Assembly: GCA_030410095.1 (NCBI GenBank)
Contig: JAUFRC010000005.1
Location: 1 to 47,863 of the forward strand
Reading direction: 5' to 3'
From: Paracoccus cavernae
GTDB lineage: Bacteria; Pseudomonadota; Alphaproteobacteria; Rhodobacterales; Rhodobacteraceae
Length of the DNA: 47,863 nucleotides
Shown: one piece after another, positions 27,101 through 34,810 of the stretch
Numbering within the stretch: position 1 is the first letter of the stretch
Layout of the letters: the number at the start of each line of letters is the position of its first letter
Program-made: the position numbers and the translations under genes
Notes under the pieces: generated by a model
The model's input: only the letters and a program-made list of their open reading frames with translations
Told to the model about the DNA's origin: nothing
Database searches by the model: none

Positions 27101-27319
27101 ATGGGCCAAAATCCAAGAGATGGTCGGCGACGCTACTCCGCCTTGCAACCGTCCGCAGATGAGATCGACAACCTCAGAACGAACAAACAAGTTGATCAGG
27201 CATTTAAAGATGCAGTCGACAAACTTGATCGGGATGAGGTCAGCGCAATGCAAGTAAAGCTTGAAGAAGACCGTATATCGACTTGGAAACGCCATTTCGA
27301 TGCGCTTGGCGGATCATAG
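27101..27319 (+). CDS. Small helical protein, paralog 2
   Basis: Intact 72-aa gene: MGQNPRDGRRRYSALQPSAD, then VDQAFKDAVDKLDRDEVSAM and LEEDRISTWKRHFDALGGS. It starts like paralog 3 (MGxNPRxG) and has the same helical core. It is followed by its own terminator. Small size, basic N-terminus and coiled C-terminus could suit a nucleic-acid-binding or antitoxin-like role, but nothing specific is recognised. Confidence 0.6.
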   Translation: MGQNPRDGRRRYSALQPSADEIDNLRTNKQVDQAFKDAVDKLDRDEVSAMQVKLEEDRISTWKRHFDALGGS

Positions 27320-27330
27320 CCTGCATCTAG

Positions 27331-27360
27331 AAAGGCGGCGAGGAGCGCCTCGCCGCCTTT
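27331..27360 (+). terminator. Bidirectional-looking terminator after paralog 2
   Basis: AAAGGCGGCGAGG (27331-27343), loop AGCG, CCTCGCCGCCTTT (27348-27360); 13-bp perfect stem with A-start and T-end. Confidence 0.85.
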
Positions 27361-27420
27361 CGATAGCACAAAATTTCCGCCGGTTATGCCAATACATCTC
27401 ACTCAAATTCGTCTTTATAT

Positions 27421-27477
27421 GCTATAATCGATACATCCGCGCGGTATCGCTACGCGGTGCTATGGAAAGGCCTGCAC
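27421..27477 (+). promoter_or_regulatory. Repeated leader, copy 3
   Basis: Consensus -10 TATAAT (27423-27428), then CGCGCGGTATCGCTACGCGG, TGCTAT and GGAAAGG (27464-27470) before ATG 27478. The two GCGG-T blocks vary together with those in copies 1 and 2 while keeping their spacing. Confidence 0.6.
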
Positions 27478-27708
27478 ATGGGTCACAATCCGAGAAGCGG
27501 CAAGCATAGGGATGGTAGCCAGATCCCGGCCGCTAGTTACCTGAGCCACAAAATGACAGCCCTAGAGGCTGACATTGCCTACCAACGCGCCATCGATAGG
27601 CTGGATCTATCAATCAACGTTGCCGAACAGCATATAATCGACCACTCAGCGGTAGCTATAGCCAAGCGCCACAGTGATGTGTTGATGTGGCTGGGTTTGG
27701 TAGGTTGA
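27478..27708 (+). CDS. Small helical protein, paralog 3
   Basis: Intact 76-aa gene: MGHNPRSGKHRDGSQIPAAS, LEADIAYQRAIDRLDLSINV, AVAIAKRHSDVLMWLGLVG. It aligns with paralog 2 at the start (MGxNPR) and around (A/V)DxLD ... KRHxDxL. It has its own leader and terminator, so each of the three genes looks like an independent unit. Confidence 0.6.
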   Translation: MGHNPRSGKHRDGSQIPAASYLSHKMTALEADIAYQRAIDRLDLSINVAEQHIIDHSAVAIAKRHSDVLMWLGLVG

Positions 27709-27716
27709 AGCAGTTT

Positions 27717-27742
27717 GCGGCGAGGAAACCTCGCCGCTTTTC
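27717..27742 (+). terminator. Rho-independent terminator after paralog 3
   Basis: GCGGCGAGG-AAA-CCTCGCCGC (27717-27737) followed by TTTTC; the stem sequence resembles the terminator at 27331. Confidence 0.85.
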
Positions 27743-27765
27743 AATTGCGCAAAAAAGCCCGCCGG

Positions 27766-28005
27766 TTAGGGCAAGCTGTTGGACAGGCGAATTTTATTTA
27801 TCAGGCAGAAAGGTGGTCGGCGCCCCTCTATCTCTTGGGCCTGCCTTATGCGCTCGGCAATTTCTCCATACTTCCCGAAGCTGACGCCGCAGCTGTTGCA
27901 GTGCGCCATGGTGTCATCATTCCAACCATCTGGAAGCGTGATTTTCGCAGGGCTGTCACCACAGGAGGGGCAGGGAAAGCTCAGTACTGGCGTATGTTCG
28001 CTCAA
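27766..28005 (-). CDS. Small zinc-ribbon protein, TTG start
   Basis: 79 aa: SEHTPVLSFPCPSCGDSPAK, then DDTMAHCNSCGVSFGKYGEI and AERIRQAQEIEGRRPPF. CPSC and CNSC form a likely four-cysteine zinc site. The start is TTG at 28005, placed 7-8 bases after AAGGAG; no ATG is available. Such small phage or plasmid zinc proteins are common; no specific function. Confidence 0.6.
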   Translation of the reverse strand: MSEHTPVLSFPCPSCGDSPAKITLPDGWNDDTMAHCNSCGVSFGKYGEIAERIRQAQEIEGRRPPFCLINKIRLSNSLP

Positions 28006-28043
28006 TGCAGATCTCCTTACTTAAGAGGGTTTTATAGGCAAGG

Positions 28044-28077
28044 AGGAAAAAATAAGAACCCCGCCAAAGGGCGGGGT
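28044..28077 (-). terminator. Rho-independent terminator (minus strand)
   Basis: On the minus strand ACCCCGCC / GGCGGGGT (28058-28065 with 28070-28077, loop 4) is followed by TCTTATTTTTTCC. It ends the transcript of the two genes upstream (28527 to 28114). Confidence 0.82.
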
Positions 28078-28113
28078 GGTTGGGGGCATGTGTCCACTAC
28101 AACCCCGATGCCG

Positions 28114-28308
28114 TCAACTGTTCCGGATCAGCTTCGCCGCCTTCAGCAGGACCTCCGCCACTGCAGGGTGTACCGCGTGAGCAGCTGCCTCATAGTGCCT
28201 CGCCAGATCCTGCCAGCGCCCTGGGGCATGTTGAGGTGGATTAAGCAGGAAATCGAGTAGGAAGGCCTCGATTGCCTCCTTATCTGTTGGTTTCGACACC
28301 TCAGTCAT
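28114..28308 (-). CDS. Hypothetical phage-type protein (64 aa)
   Basis: MTEVSKPTDKEAIEAFLLDF, then RWQDLARHYEAAAHAVHPAV and AEVLLKAAKLIRNS. The start overlaps the stop of the preceding gene by 8 bases (ATGACTGA). Helical, no known family. Confidence 0.55.
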   Translation of the reverse strand: MTEVSKPTDKEAIEAFLLDFLLNPPQHAPGRWQDLARHYEAAAHAVHPAVAEVLLKAAKLIRNS

Positions 28309-28527
28309 CCCATTCCGTCGTTGGCCGCGTCAGCCTCACCGACCAAGCCTCCAGCAGCCGCGCGGCCCCGAAGTCGCCATGCTTCACGCGCTCGTCAGCT
28401 GCCATCTGAAGGAGGGCAGGGAGCTCCTCGATGTCGACCGCCCCGGCTGCTCAGTCTGGAGCCGAAGCAGCCCGAGAATGACGCGGGTTGCCGCCGACCA
28501 CTGGTCGGGATGCTCGGGGTAATCCAT
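28301..28527 (-). CDS. Hypothetical phage-type protein (frameshifted), next to IS3 insertion
   Basis: MDYPEHPDQWSAATRVILGL, LRLQTE, then a one-base change near 28440 to VDIEELPALLQMAADERVKH and GDFGAARLLEAWSVRLTRPT, TEWDD. Ends TGA 28301-28303, overlapping the next gene. The IS3 element sits 6 bases before its ATG, so the promoter or a longer N-terminus may be lost. Confidence 0.5.
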
Positions 28528-28549
28528 CAGATTGAATAGCCCCGAGTTT

Positions 28550-29430
28550 CTAGACACTTCGCGTCTCATCATCTGCTGCCGCTCGAACTCGGCAGGCGAC
28601 AGCATTCCGTTCCTCACATGCTTGCGCTTCGGATTGTAGAACATCTCGATGTAATCGAACACGTCCTGCCTTGCGTCTTCGCGGGTCCGGTAGGTCCTGC
28701 GCCTGATCCGCTCGCGCTTGAGGAGGTTGAAGAAGCTTTCGGCGACTGCGTTGTCGTGGCAGTTGCCGCGGCGGCTCATCGAATGCTCAAGGTTGTGGGC
28801 GCGTGAGGCAACGCAGCCCAATCCATGCTGGTGAACTGGCTGCCCTGATCGGAGGTGGATCAGCACCTTTCCCTTCGGCTTTCGCCGCCAGACAGCCATG
28901 AGCAGAGCTTGCAAGACGACATCCGTTGTTTGCCTGCTTTGCATCGACCAACCAATCACGCGCCGGGAATAGAGGTCGATGACCACCGCGAGGTAGGCAA
29001 AGCCCTCCTGCGTCCGGATGTAGGTGATGTCCGTCACCCACACCCTGTCTGGCGCAGCGACGTCGAACTGCCGGTCGAGTATTGTCGACCACGACCGATG
29101 GCTTGCCACCATAGCTGCCAGGGCGGCGCTTATAGCCGATCTCCGCCTTGATCCCCGCAAGCTGGGCTAATCTGGCCACCCGGTTCGGACAGATGCTTTC
29201 GCCCTGCTCAACCAGATCGTCATGCAGCTTGCGATATCCGTAGACTTTCCCACTCTCCGTCCAGGCGCTCCGCAGCAGTTCAGTCTGGCGCCTGTCTTCT
29301 TGAGCTCGCGCACTCATCGGGGCCTGTAGCCAAGCATAGAATCCGCTCGGCTGGATGCGCAAACACCGGCACATGGCTCGGACAGAAACCTGCCCCCGAT
29401 GCTCGGCCACGAACGCCGTCGCCATTGGGC
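28550..29430 (-). CDS. IS3-family OrfB (frameshifted)
   Basis: FVAEHRGQVSVRAMCRCLRI, WTESGKVYGYRKLHDDLVEQ, then a change near 29090 to RVWVTDITYIRTQEGFAYLA with VVIDLYSRRVIGWSMQ (first Asp). MSRRGNCHDNAVAESFFNLL (Glu) and RKHVRNGMLSPAEFERQQ follow. The second Asp block (LIHLRSGQ) is altered: HSDQGSQ is expected, and another small change near 28855 is likely. The stop is probably TAG at 28550-28552 after a last frame change. Confidence 0.8.
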
Positions 29431-29767
29431 TTGAACCAATGGCGCTCCAATGGCTCCACTCACTTTGCATACCGAGCGAAATACGCGCTCGCCACTGTCC
29501 TCGGACCGATGGCGGACAATGGCTCGCCTTTTTTAGGATATCGCGCTCCTCGGAAACCCGTGCCAGTTCCCGCTTCAGCAGGCGGATCTCGGCATCCTTC
29601 TCGGTCTCACCTGATGCCGTCTTCGCGAACTTGCGCTTCCAGGCATAGAGCGAGTGCTTGCTCACCCCGAGCCTTTCAGAAACCTCGCTGACCGGGTAGC
29701 CCCGCTCCGTGATCTGAGCGACCGCATCGCGCTTGAAGTCGTCGCTGAAAGTGGCTGTGCCCATCAT
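29431..29767 (-). CDS. IS3-family OrfA with A6G slippery site
   Basis: GTATFSDDFKRDAVAQITER, YPVSEVSERLGVSKHSLYAW (HTH), leucine-rich DAEIRLLKRELARVSEERDI, then ILKKA. The codons CTA AAA AAG form the classical A-AAA-AAG slippery heptamer for -1 frameshifting. About 90 bases between this point and the orfB block contain repeated CCATTGG/CCAATGG elements that can fold. As written, orfA and orfB are in one frame over this stretch. Confidence 0.78.
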
Positions 29768-29850
29768 GGCCTCCTTGCCTCAAAATTAGCAAAGAAGGCG
29801 TCCACGAAACATGGGGCTATTCAGATCCGTTCCTTCTTGTGCCGCATCCG

Positions 29851-30039
29851 TTAAACAGCGTGAGGCAGCGTGCTCTTGGCAACCCTGGCTGCATCGTCTG
29901 CCCACTTCATGAGAAGCTGACCAGCTAGGTGATCGCCATTCCTTTCTCGCTCTTGCGCGGCGACGGTGAGCCATTTCTCTAAATCGACGGGCTTGATCAG
30001 CCCAGGATTTTGAGTGGTCAAATAGATGATTTGAAGCAA
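29851..30039 (-). CDS. Hypothetical phage-type protein
   Basis: Open frame ...DAAANHLLQIIYLTTQNPGL, IKPVDLEKWLTVAAQERERN, GDHLAGQLLMKWADDAARVA to stop at 29851. A TTG at 30039 is the only usual start; the coding look extends upstream to about 30075 (SLENDQFD), so the real start may be lost by a frame change. Same direction as the genes beyond the IS3 copy, suggesting one operon before insertion. Confidence 0.45.
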   Translation of the reverse strand: MLQIIYLTTQNPGLIKPVDLEKWLTVAAQERERNGDHLAGQLLMKWADDAARVAKSTLPHAV

Positions 30040-30142
30040 GTGGTTCGCAGCTGCGTCGAACTGATCGTTTTCCAGACTCTATTCCTTGACTATCTGCGTC
30101 ATGACTACAGTCGCTCCACCTTACTGACCGACAGTGCCAGAA

Positions 30143-30810
30143 TTAAACCTTCTTCCCCAGCCAGATCACCTTGCCGACTACATGAATATCCGTTCGGGCC
30201 ATCTTGCTTGGCGGATAGGCCGAGTTGTCGGAGATAATCATCACGTCACCATCTGACGCGCGCCCCACGCGCTTGACGTGCAGCGCATCCCCGAAGCGCA
30301 GGACGAACAGCCCGTCGTAATCAAGGCTCGTCTTCGACGTGTCGAGCATGACCACATCGTCATCCTTGATTGTCGGATCCATGCTTTCGCCCTTCACCCC
30401 GATCACTTTAAGGAAGCGCGGGTGCGTCTTGGTGACCCTCTCGAGGTATCCAAGCGGGAACGAAATCCGGTCGATTACATCCTCTGCCTCGACTATCGCG
30501 CCGTGGCTGGCGCTCGCGCGCACATCGTGTACGTCAACCATCGCGGAGCCGTTGTTGTCGTCGCCGTCGCGTGCTGGCGCGCTGACTATGGTTCCCGAAG
30601 CTCCCGGCATGAATGGCAGGTAAGGAACCCCCGTCGCGGTCTGTATCTTGTCGAGCGTCCTTCTGGACAGGTCGAACTTGTGATCGGGACTATTGAGGGG
30701 CGCGTCAGGGTCGTGGAGGAAACGCCAGCCGCAGCCGCCAGCGAGGTGGCATTCATGCCGCACTCGCTCATGACGTGGGTGATGTAATTCAGGGTCCAAT
30801 TATCAGGCAT
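30143..30810 (-). CDS. Phage-type CI/LexA-like repressor with S24 peptidase domain (frameshift near N-terminus)
   Basis: ATG 30810: MPDNWTLNYITHVMSECGMN, ATSLAAAAGVSSTTLTRPL, a HTH of Cro/CI type. A one-base change near 30695 leads to HKFDLSRRTLDKIQTATGVP. The C-terminal S24 domain has GVKGESMDPTIKDDDVVMLD (catalytic Ser) and GDALHVKRVGRASDGDVMII (Lys), so the protein can self-cleave on RecA activation. It probably represses its own gene and the divergent Cro-like gene through the palindromes at 30814-30890. Confidence 0.85.
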
Positions 30811-30813
30811 ATC

Positions 30814-30890
30814 TGCACTCTATGTGCAAACATGCATCAACGTCACGCTGCATTAATGCATTGACGGCAGATGTGCAGTAATACATATTC
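30814..30890. promoter_or_regulatory. Repressor operator region between divergent cI-like and cro-like genes
   Basis: TGCAC-N5-GTGCA (30814-30828), perfect TGCATTAATGCA (30849-30860) and TGCAGTAATACATATT (30874-30889). Evenly spaced AT-centred TGCA repeats in a divergent promoter region are typical phage operators. The last element recurs at 26553. Confidence 0.6.
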
Positions 30891-30910
30891 TGTGCATGGA
30901 GGCTCAATCT

Positions 30911-31109
30911 ATGCACATCATCCACCCCGACAACATTCCAGAGATGGAGATTGCCCTCGCGAAGGCATTCCGGTCGCTGAAATGTGCCGCATGGCCTCGG
31001 TCGCCGAAACGACTTGGGGCCGCTGGAAGCGCAAGGAGGTTAGCCCGACCTTTCGCTCTTGGGATCCGGTCGCGACCGCCTTTCTCCAACAGAGGTGGTT
31101 CGGTTGATC
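30911..31109 (+). CDS. Cro-like DNA-binding protein (frameshifted)
   Basis: ATG 30911, 8 bases after GGAGG. MHIIHPDNIPEMEIALAKA, then a one-base change near 30970 to GIPVAEMCRMASVAETTWGR, WKRKEVSPTFRSWDPVATAF. The second part is a helix-turn-helix pattern. Divergent from the repressor gene. Its end (QQRWFG, TGA 31105-31107) abuts an IS3 remnant. Confidence 0.6.
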
Positions 31110-31458
31110 TGAACAGTTCCCGGGCGTTTTCTAAGTGGTTTTCCGCCTCAGTTATGCCGCCACCGCATCGGGCATCGGCTGGTTGAAGTAGGCCTGATCG
31201 GGGGTTTCCCGTCAAGCGATGAATGCGGCCGGCGGCTGTTGTAAAAGCCGAGATAGCGGCCGATCCCGGCGCGGGCCTCGGCCACGCTGGCATAGGCGCG
31301 CAGGTAGACCTCCTCGTATTTGACGGTCCGCCACAAGCGCTCGATGAAGACGTTGTCCCGCCATGCGCCCTTGCCATCCATGCTGATCTTGATCTCGCGG
31401 GCGGCCAGCACCTTGATGAAGTTGGTGGAGGTGAACTGGCTTCCCTGGACGCCCTTCT
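31110..31458 (-). pseudogene. IS3-family remnant with OrfB C-terminal third
   Basis: End TGAACAGTTCCCGGGCG at 31110. The coding piece 31152-31458 gives SQFTSTNFIKVLAAREIKIS, MDGKGAWRDNVFIERLWRTV (Glu block) and YLGFYNSRRPHSSLDGKPP, ending after a one-base change as QAYFNQPMPDAVAA. Cut at about 31458 by the IS110-type element. Confidence 0.78.
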
Positions 31459-32357
31459 AAGCGTCAAGACGCAATTTGGGTTCGGTTGATCTCTTTGCTC
31501 CGGCTTTGAATGATGCCGTAAACCTCGCGGGCGATGTAGCGCTTGAGGCAGCGGATCGCTTCCATCTTCGTGCTGCCAGTCGCGATCCGCTTTCGAAAAT
31601 AGGCCTTCGTGGTCTCGTCTAAACACAGGCGTCCAACCGCGATAATGTGGAGGGCGCTATTGGCAGCGCGATCACCTCCGCGGTTCAGGCGATGCCTAGT
31701 GGTCTTGCCAGATGATGCAGGCACTGGACTGACACCGCAAAGGGCCGCGAGGCCCGCCTCAGAGGAGAGGCGCTCGGGGTTGTCGCCGGACGTCAGCAGG
31801 AGTTGCGCGGCGCTGTTGACCCCGACCGCAGGTCTCGCAGGCAACTCAGGTGCCAGATCCTTGACGATTGCCTCGCACATGACGTCCAGATCCGCGATTT
31901 CATCATGGAGTTCGAGATAACGGCGTGCCAGTGATCGCAAGGATATCCGATAAGCCTCTTCGACCTGCCGATAACCCGTCATGTCCGGTCGCGAGGCTGC
32001 GAGCGTGCGGATCAACTGCATGCGGGTCATGCTCCGCAATTGATCGCGCAGTTTGTCTGGCGCACAGACGATAGTGGTCTGGATGATCTGCAGTGCAATC
32101 CGGCGCGCCTGCGGGGCCGTCTTTCGGCAAACTCTTAGAACTCTGAGGCTTTCCACCAGAACATCCCGGCTGCGGGGTGTCACCGTGCGGCGCTCCGCAT
32201 AGGCCGCATGAGCCGCGCTCTCTGCATCGAATGTATCGTTTTTACCCCGACGCCTGCGTGCGAGCCTGTCCGGTCCCGTCACTTCAAGAACCTCCAGAGA
32301 TGCAGCTCGCAGGTAACGCAGGAGACCCGCGCCGTAGCTGCCCGAGCATTCAACGGC
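31459..32357 (-). pseudogene. IS110-family transposase, N-terminally truncated
   Basis: Reads LAVECSGSYGAGLLRYLRAA, EVTGPDRLARRRRGKNDTFD (DEDD domain, second half) and later GVNSAAQLLLTSGDNPERLS, LCGVSPVPASSGKTTRHRLN, GGDRAANSALHIIAVGRLCL (transposase_20 domain with its conserved Ser region), ending at 31464. The first ~55 residues, including the first catalytic Asp, are missing at 32357, where phage sequence begins. Confidence 0.82.
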
Positions 32358-32655
32358 AAGCCGATCCGACTTGGCGCGAGCAGATGCTCAAAGCGATGGG
32401 CGTTGGTCCTGACGGGATTGTCGGACCCTCCCGCTTCATCGGTGCCGTAGCCGACATGACAACTGCAAGGCAGTGGGCAAGCGACCTCAACCTCGATCGC
32501 CCCACCATCCTCGCAGTGCTGGCCGAAACTATCGCGGGAAAGAGGGACGGGCCGCCCAGGTCCTTCCGGTACTTCACCCCAGTCATGCAGCGCACAGCCG
32601 CCGAGCTTCAAGCGCCACCGCTCCAGCCCACCGAAATAGAAGGACCACGCCATGA
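32358..32655 (+). pseudogene. C-terminal fragment of a phage replication-type protein
   Basis: DPTWREQMLKAMGVGPDGIV, GPSRFIGAVADMTTARQWAS, DLNLDRPTILAVLAETIAGK, FRYFTPVMQRTAAELQAPPL, QPTEIEG; with one extra base near 32645 it would end TTP and TGA, overlapping the next ATG. The N-terminal part is replaced by the IS110-type sequence. Similar C-termini occur in DnaA-like or helix-turn-helix replication proteins of Rhodobacterales prophages; the assignment is tentative. Confidence 0.5.
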
Positions 32656-33125
32656 ACGCCCATTTGCCAGTAATCGCAGCGAAGCTGCCGCCGATGAGCG
32701 CCATCGACACATCATCCTTGCCGCCGCAACAGCTCGCTCACCATCGGGCCCAGCTTTCTGAGGTGATCGAGACGGTCCTGCACGGCTACTGGCGTGACGA
32801 GATGGCCGACCGGACCCGCGCCATGATCCTCGCCGACTGGTGCGACGAGATGGAAGGCTGGACCGTCGAGCAAGTCCGGTGGGCGCTGCGCAAGCACCGC
32901 GAGGACCAGCCCAACCGCAAGCCGAACCCGGGCCATGTTTTGGCGATCCTGAAAGAGGGCTGGGGCAAGCGGAATGCCGAGGCGGTCAAGGCTGCCATCG
33001 CACCGCCGGCAGAAGCCCCGCGCGCCCGCATGTCGGACGAAGCTCGCAGGGCGATCCTCGCCGAAGTCGGCATTCGCGACCCGCTCGCCGTCAGAACGAT
33101 CGACGGCATCCAGCCCACCGCCTGA
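32652..33125 (+). CDS. Phage replication-associated hypothetical protein (157 aa)
   Basis: MNAHLPVIAAKLPPMSAIDT, YWRDEMADRTRAMILADWCD, WTVEQVRWALRKHREDQPNR, KPNPGHVLAILKEGWGKRNA. The central part resembles the loader-like or gpP-like small proteins found next to phage replication genes. Intact frame; overlaps the preceding gene's expected end. Confidence 0.6.
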   Translation: MNAHLPVIAAKLPPMSAIDTSSLPPQQLAHHRAQLSEVIETVLHGYWRDEMADRTRAMILADWCDEMEGWTVEQVRWALRKHREDQPNRKPNPGHVLAILKEGWGKRNAEAVKAAIAPPAEAPRARMSDEARRAILAEVGIRDPLAVRTIDGIQPTA

Positions 33126-33153
33126 ACCACGAAAAACACGAACGAGGGACGCC

Positions 33154-33264
33154 ATGACCCTCGCAGACCCGCAGATCATCAGAATGCGCAACCTCTGGCA
33201 CTCAGCCCTCTCCGGCCTTCTGCTAGAGTGGCGCAAGGAATGGGTGAAATACCCCGCAGCGTGA
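33154..33264 (+). CDS. Small hypothetical protein (36 aa)
   Basis: MTLADPQIIRMRNLWHSALS, GLLLEWRKEWVKYPAA. Starts 28 bases after the previous gene; part of the phage-like gene row. Confidence 0.4.
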   Translation: MTLADPQIIRMRNLWHSALSGLLLEWRKEWVKYPAA

Positions 33265-33281
33265 TCGCGTCGAGTAGGAGG

Positions 33282-33436
33282 TCAAGACCTATCTCGCCAG
33301 CCGCGACGGGCGCGAGGTCGTGGGCCTCTGCGGCTGGGAATTCGGCCCCCGCGAGATCGATCGGGCCGCGGCAGCCATTGCCGCGCCCAAGGGCGGCAGC
33401 GAGCTGGATATAGGCAAGAGGAGGGCAGCGGCATGA
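33282..33436 (+). CDS. Small hypothetical protein, start codon unclear
   Basis: Frame KTYLASRDGREVVGLCGWEF, GPREIDRAAAAIAAPKGGSE, LDIGKRRAAA ends TGA 33434-33436, overlapping the next ATG. AGGAGG lies at about 33276-33281 but GTCAAG follows where ATGAAG would be expected, so a base change or loss is likely. Confidence 0.45.
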
Positions 33437-33699
33437 GCATTCACCCCGGAACGTTTCACCCGCTCGACGCGGAGAGCATCGCGGCCATGTGCGAAGGAAA
33501 GGGCGCATTCGCGAGCGCCAAGCAGGCGCACAAGGTTGCCAAGCGCCGCAAGTGGGCCTGCGACGTCTACCGCTGCCAGTCGTGCGGGCATTTCCATCTC
33601 GGAACACCGTCCGCTCGCGCGACCAAAGGTCACCCGCTGAGCGGCAACCGCCGCGGCGTGGCGATCACCAACGCCGGCAAGAAAAGGTCGCTGAAATGA
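33433..33699 (+). CDS. Small zinc-finger-like phage protein (88 aa)
   Basis: MSIHPGTFHPLDAESIAAMC, CEGKGAFASAKQAHKVAKRR, WACDVYRCQSCGHFHLGTPS. C-x-x-C-G-x-F-H resembles the zinc knuckle of small phage proteins that read KxPYxCxxCGxWHLG. The stop overlaps the next start (ATGA). Confidence 0.6.
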   Translation: MSIHPGTFHPLDAESIAAMCEGKGAFASAKQAHKVAKRRKWACDVYRCQSCGHFHLGTPSARATKGHPLSGNRRGVAITNAGKKRSLK

Positions 33700-34076
33700 G
33701 CATGATCCGCCCGATCAACATGGGCCAGCGCGTGCCGTACCGCGCGCCCGAGCGCCTGAGCATCGAGCAGGCCTTGCAATGGACATTCGTCAACGAATGC
33801 GCGGGCATCGACTTTGACCAGTTCGGGGCCTGCGAGTTCGATCGCGTGGGCATCGATCCGCTGTGGCGCGCCGCGAAGATGAAGATCCTCGGGACGATGG
33901 TCCAGGGCGGCGGCTCGAACCCGCCCGCGCATGACGCCCAGATCATCGCCTCGTATGTCGAGACGCTGCCCGACGAGTTCGGCGGGCGCCGCATGGCGTT
34001 GCAGGTCGTCGAGCTGACCCGCGCGCGGAAAGCGCCGGAGTGGGGGCAGGGTGTGCATGGCCTGCGTGCCCGCTGA
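33696..34076 (+). CDS. Phage-type hypothetical protein (126 aa)
   Basis: MSMIRPINMGQRVPYRAPER, LSIEQALQWTFVNECAGIDF, DPLWRAAKMKILGTMVQGGG, AQIIASYVETLPDEFGGRRM. Intact; overlaps neighbours on both sides, so it is in an operon. Domain unknown. Confidence 0.55.
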   Translation: MSMIRPINMGQRVPYRAPERLSIEQALQWTFVNECAGIDFDQFGACEFDRVGIDPLWRAAKMKILGTMVQGGGSNPPAHDAQIIASYVETLPDEFGGRRMALQVVELTRARKAPEWGQGVHGLRAR

Positions 34077-34359
34077 GGGCTTCGAGATGGACGAACGCGA
34101 TCTGTTCTTGATGGGTAAGGTTCGCGAGGACGGCAGTGTCTGGCACTGGACCGACGAGCGTTACCGCAAGCGCCAGAGGCGCGGGGAGTTCTGCTCCGTC
34201 ACCTACACCGGGACCGCAGCCAGCATCAGCGCCACACGCCAAAATTACCAAGGATGGGTAAAGGCGCTGATTTACTTGCAAGCGCACCTGTCGCGCGCGC
34301 TCTGCATCCAGATCACCGACGAATTGCCCGATTTCAGCCCTTGGGAGGCTTCGGCGTGA
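34057..34359 (+). CDS. Hypothetical protein (100 aa)
   Basis: MACVPAEGFEMDERDLFLMG, KVREDGSVWHWTDERYRKRQ, RRGEFCSVTYTGTAASISAT. Start could be ATG 34057 or 34087 (MDERDLFL); the latter avoids the long overlap. Last gene of the co-directional phage row with a clear frame. Confidence 0.45.
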   Translation: MACVPAEGFEMDERDLFLMGKVREDGSVWHWTDERYRKRQRRGEFCSVTYTGTAASISATRQNYQGWVKALIYLQAHLSRALCIQITDELPDFSPWEASA

Positions 34360-34528
34360 CCTGCGCAGCTTCCTGGCGGGCGACCTCAGCCTCAGCGGCA
34401 TCTCGGATGAAAGCGGCCACGTTCCCCTTGCCCGCTACGGCAACCGGCGCGTCCCAAAGAAAGCTAAAATCGGCACAAAGGACGAAGCGGCAGGATATGA
34501 TCCTACCGCTTCGCCTCTCGGCTACTAA
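34360..34528 (+). CDS. Short open frame RDLRSFLAGDLS..., possible continuation of the preceding gene
   Basis: In the frame next to the previous gene: RDLRSFLAGDLSLSGISDES, GHVPLARYGNRRVPKKAKIG, DEAAGYDPTASPLGY, stop TAA at about 34526. It may be the true C-terminus of the gene at 34057 after a frame change. Contains a hairpin (about 34484-34512: CGAAGCGG-x-AGGAT ... ATCCT-x-CCGCTTCG). Confidence 0.35.
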
Positions 34529-34646
34529 ACATTGGCAGTGCCAGCTGCAGCCCGGCGGGACTCAGCCTTGTCCACACAACTTCGCCAAGAAAGCGTGGCT
34601 ACGGTCAAGACCGTCTACCACGACTGATACCTAAGCAATCTAAGGC

Positions 34647-34810
34647 TTAGGAACGCTGGCTGCTTTTGCCTTTATCCGCATCGGCTTGATGCTTTTGCCC
34701 TTGCGCAGGGTCGTCAGCCTGCTGGGGGATTTGTCGCGTTCCTGAGCTTGTTGCGGCTGTTTAGCGGCGCTTTGGTCAGATTTTTGACCTTGCTTGTCGT
34801 CGGGGCCCAT
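34647..34810 (-). CDS. Small hydrophilic, probably disordered protein
   Basis: ATG 34810 after GGAGG: MGPDDKQGQKSDQSAAKQPQ, QAQERDKS; after a one-base change in the C-run near 34725 it continues as QQADDPAQGQKHQADADKGK, SSQRS (stop 34647). This keeps the Gln/Lys/Asp-rich bias and is preferred over the uncorrected basic tail. About 54 aa. Similar Gln/Lys-rich short proteins are often stress-induced; function unknown. Confidence 0.5.

Larger units (their letters stand above)
28533..29823 (-). mobile_element. IS3-family insertion sequence with GAT target duplication
   Basis: Terminal repeats TGAATAGCCCC at 28533 and GGGGCTATTCA ending at 29823. Flanks both carry GAT (28530-28532 and 29824-29826), a 3-bp duplication, so this is a simple insertion into a phage-like region. 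Confidence 0.85.

Noticed and set aside
26690..27742. CRISPR array, because of regularly placed repeats
   Set aside because: Only three leaders, 320-380 bases apart, each followed by an open frame and terminator; no short repeat-spacer pattern and no cas genes.
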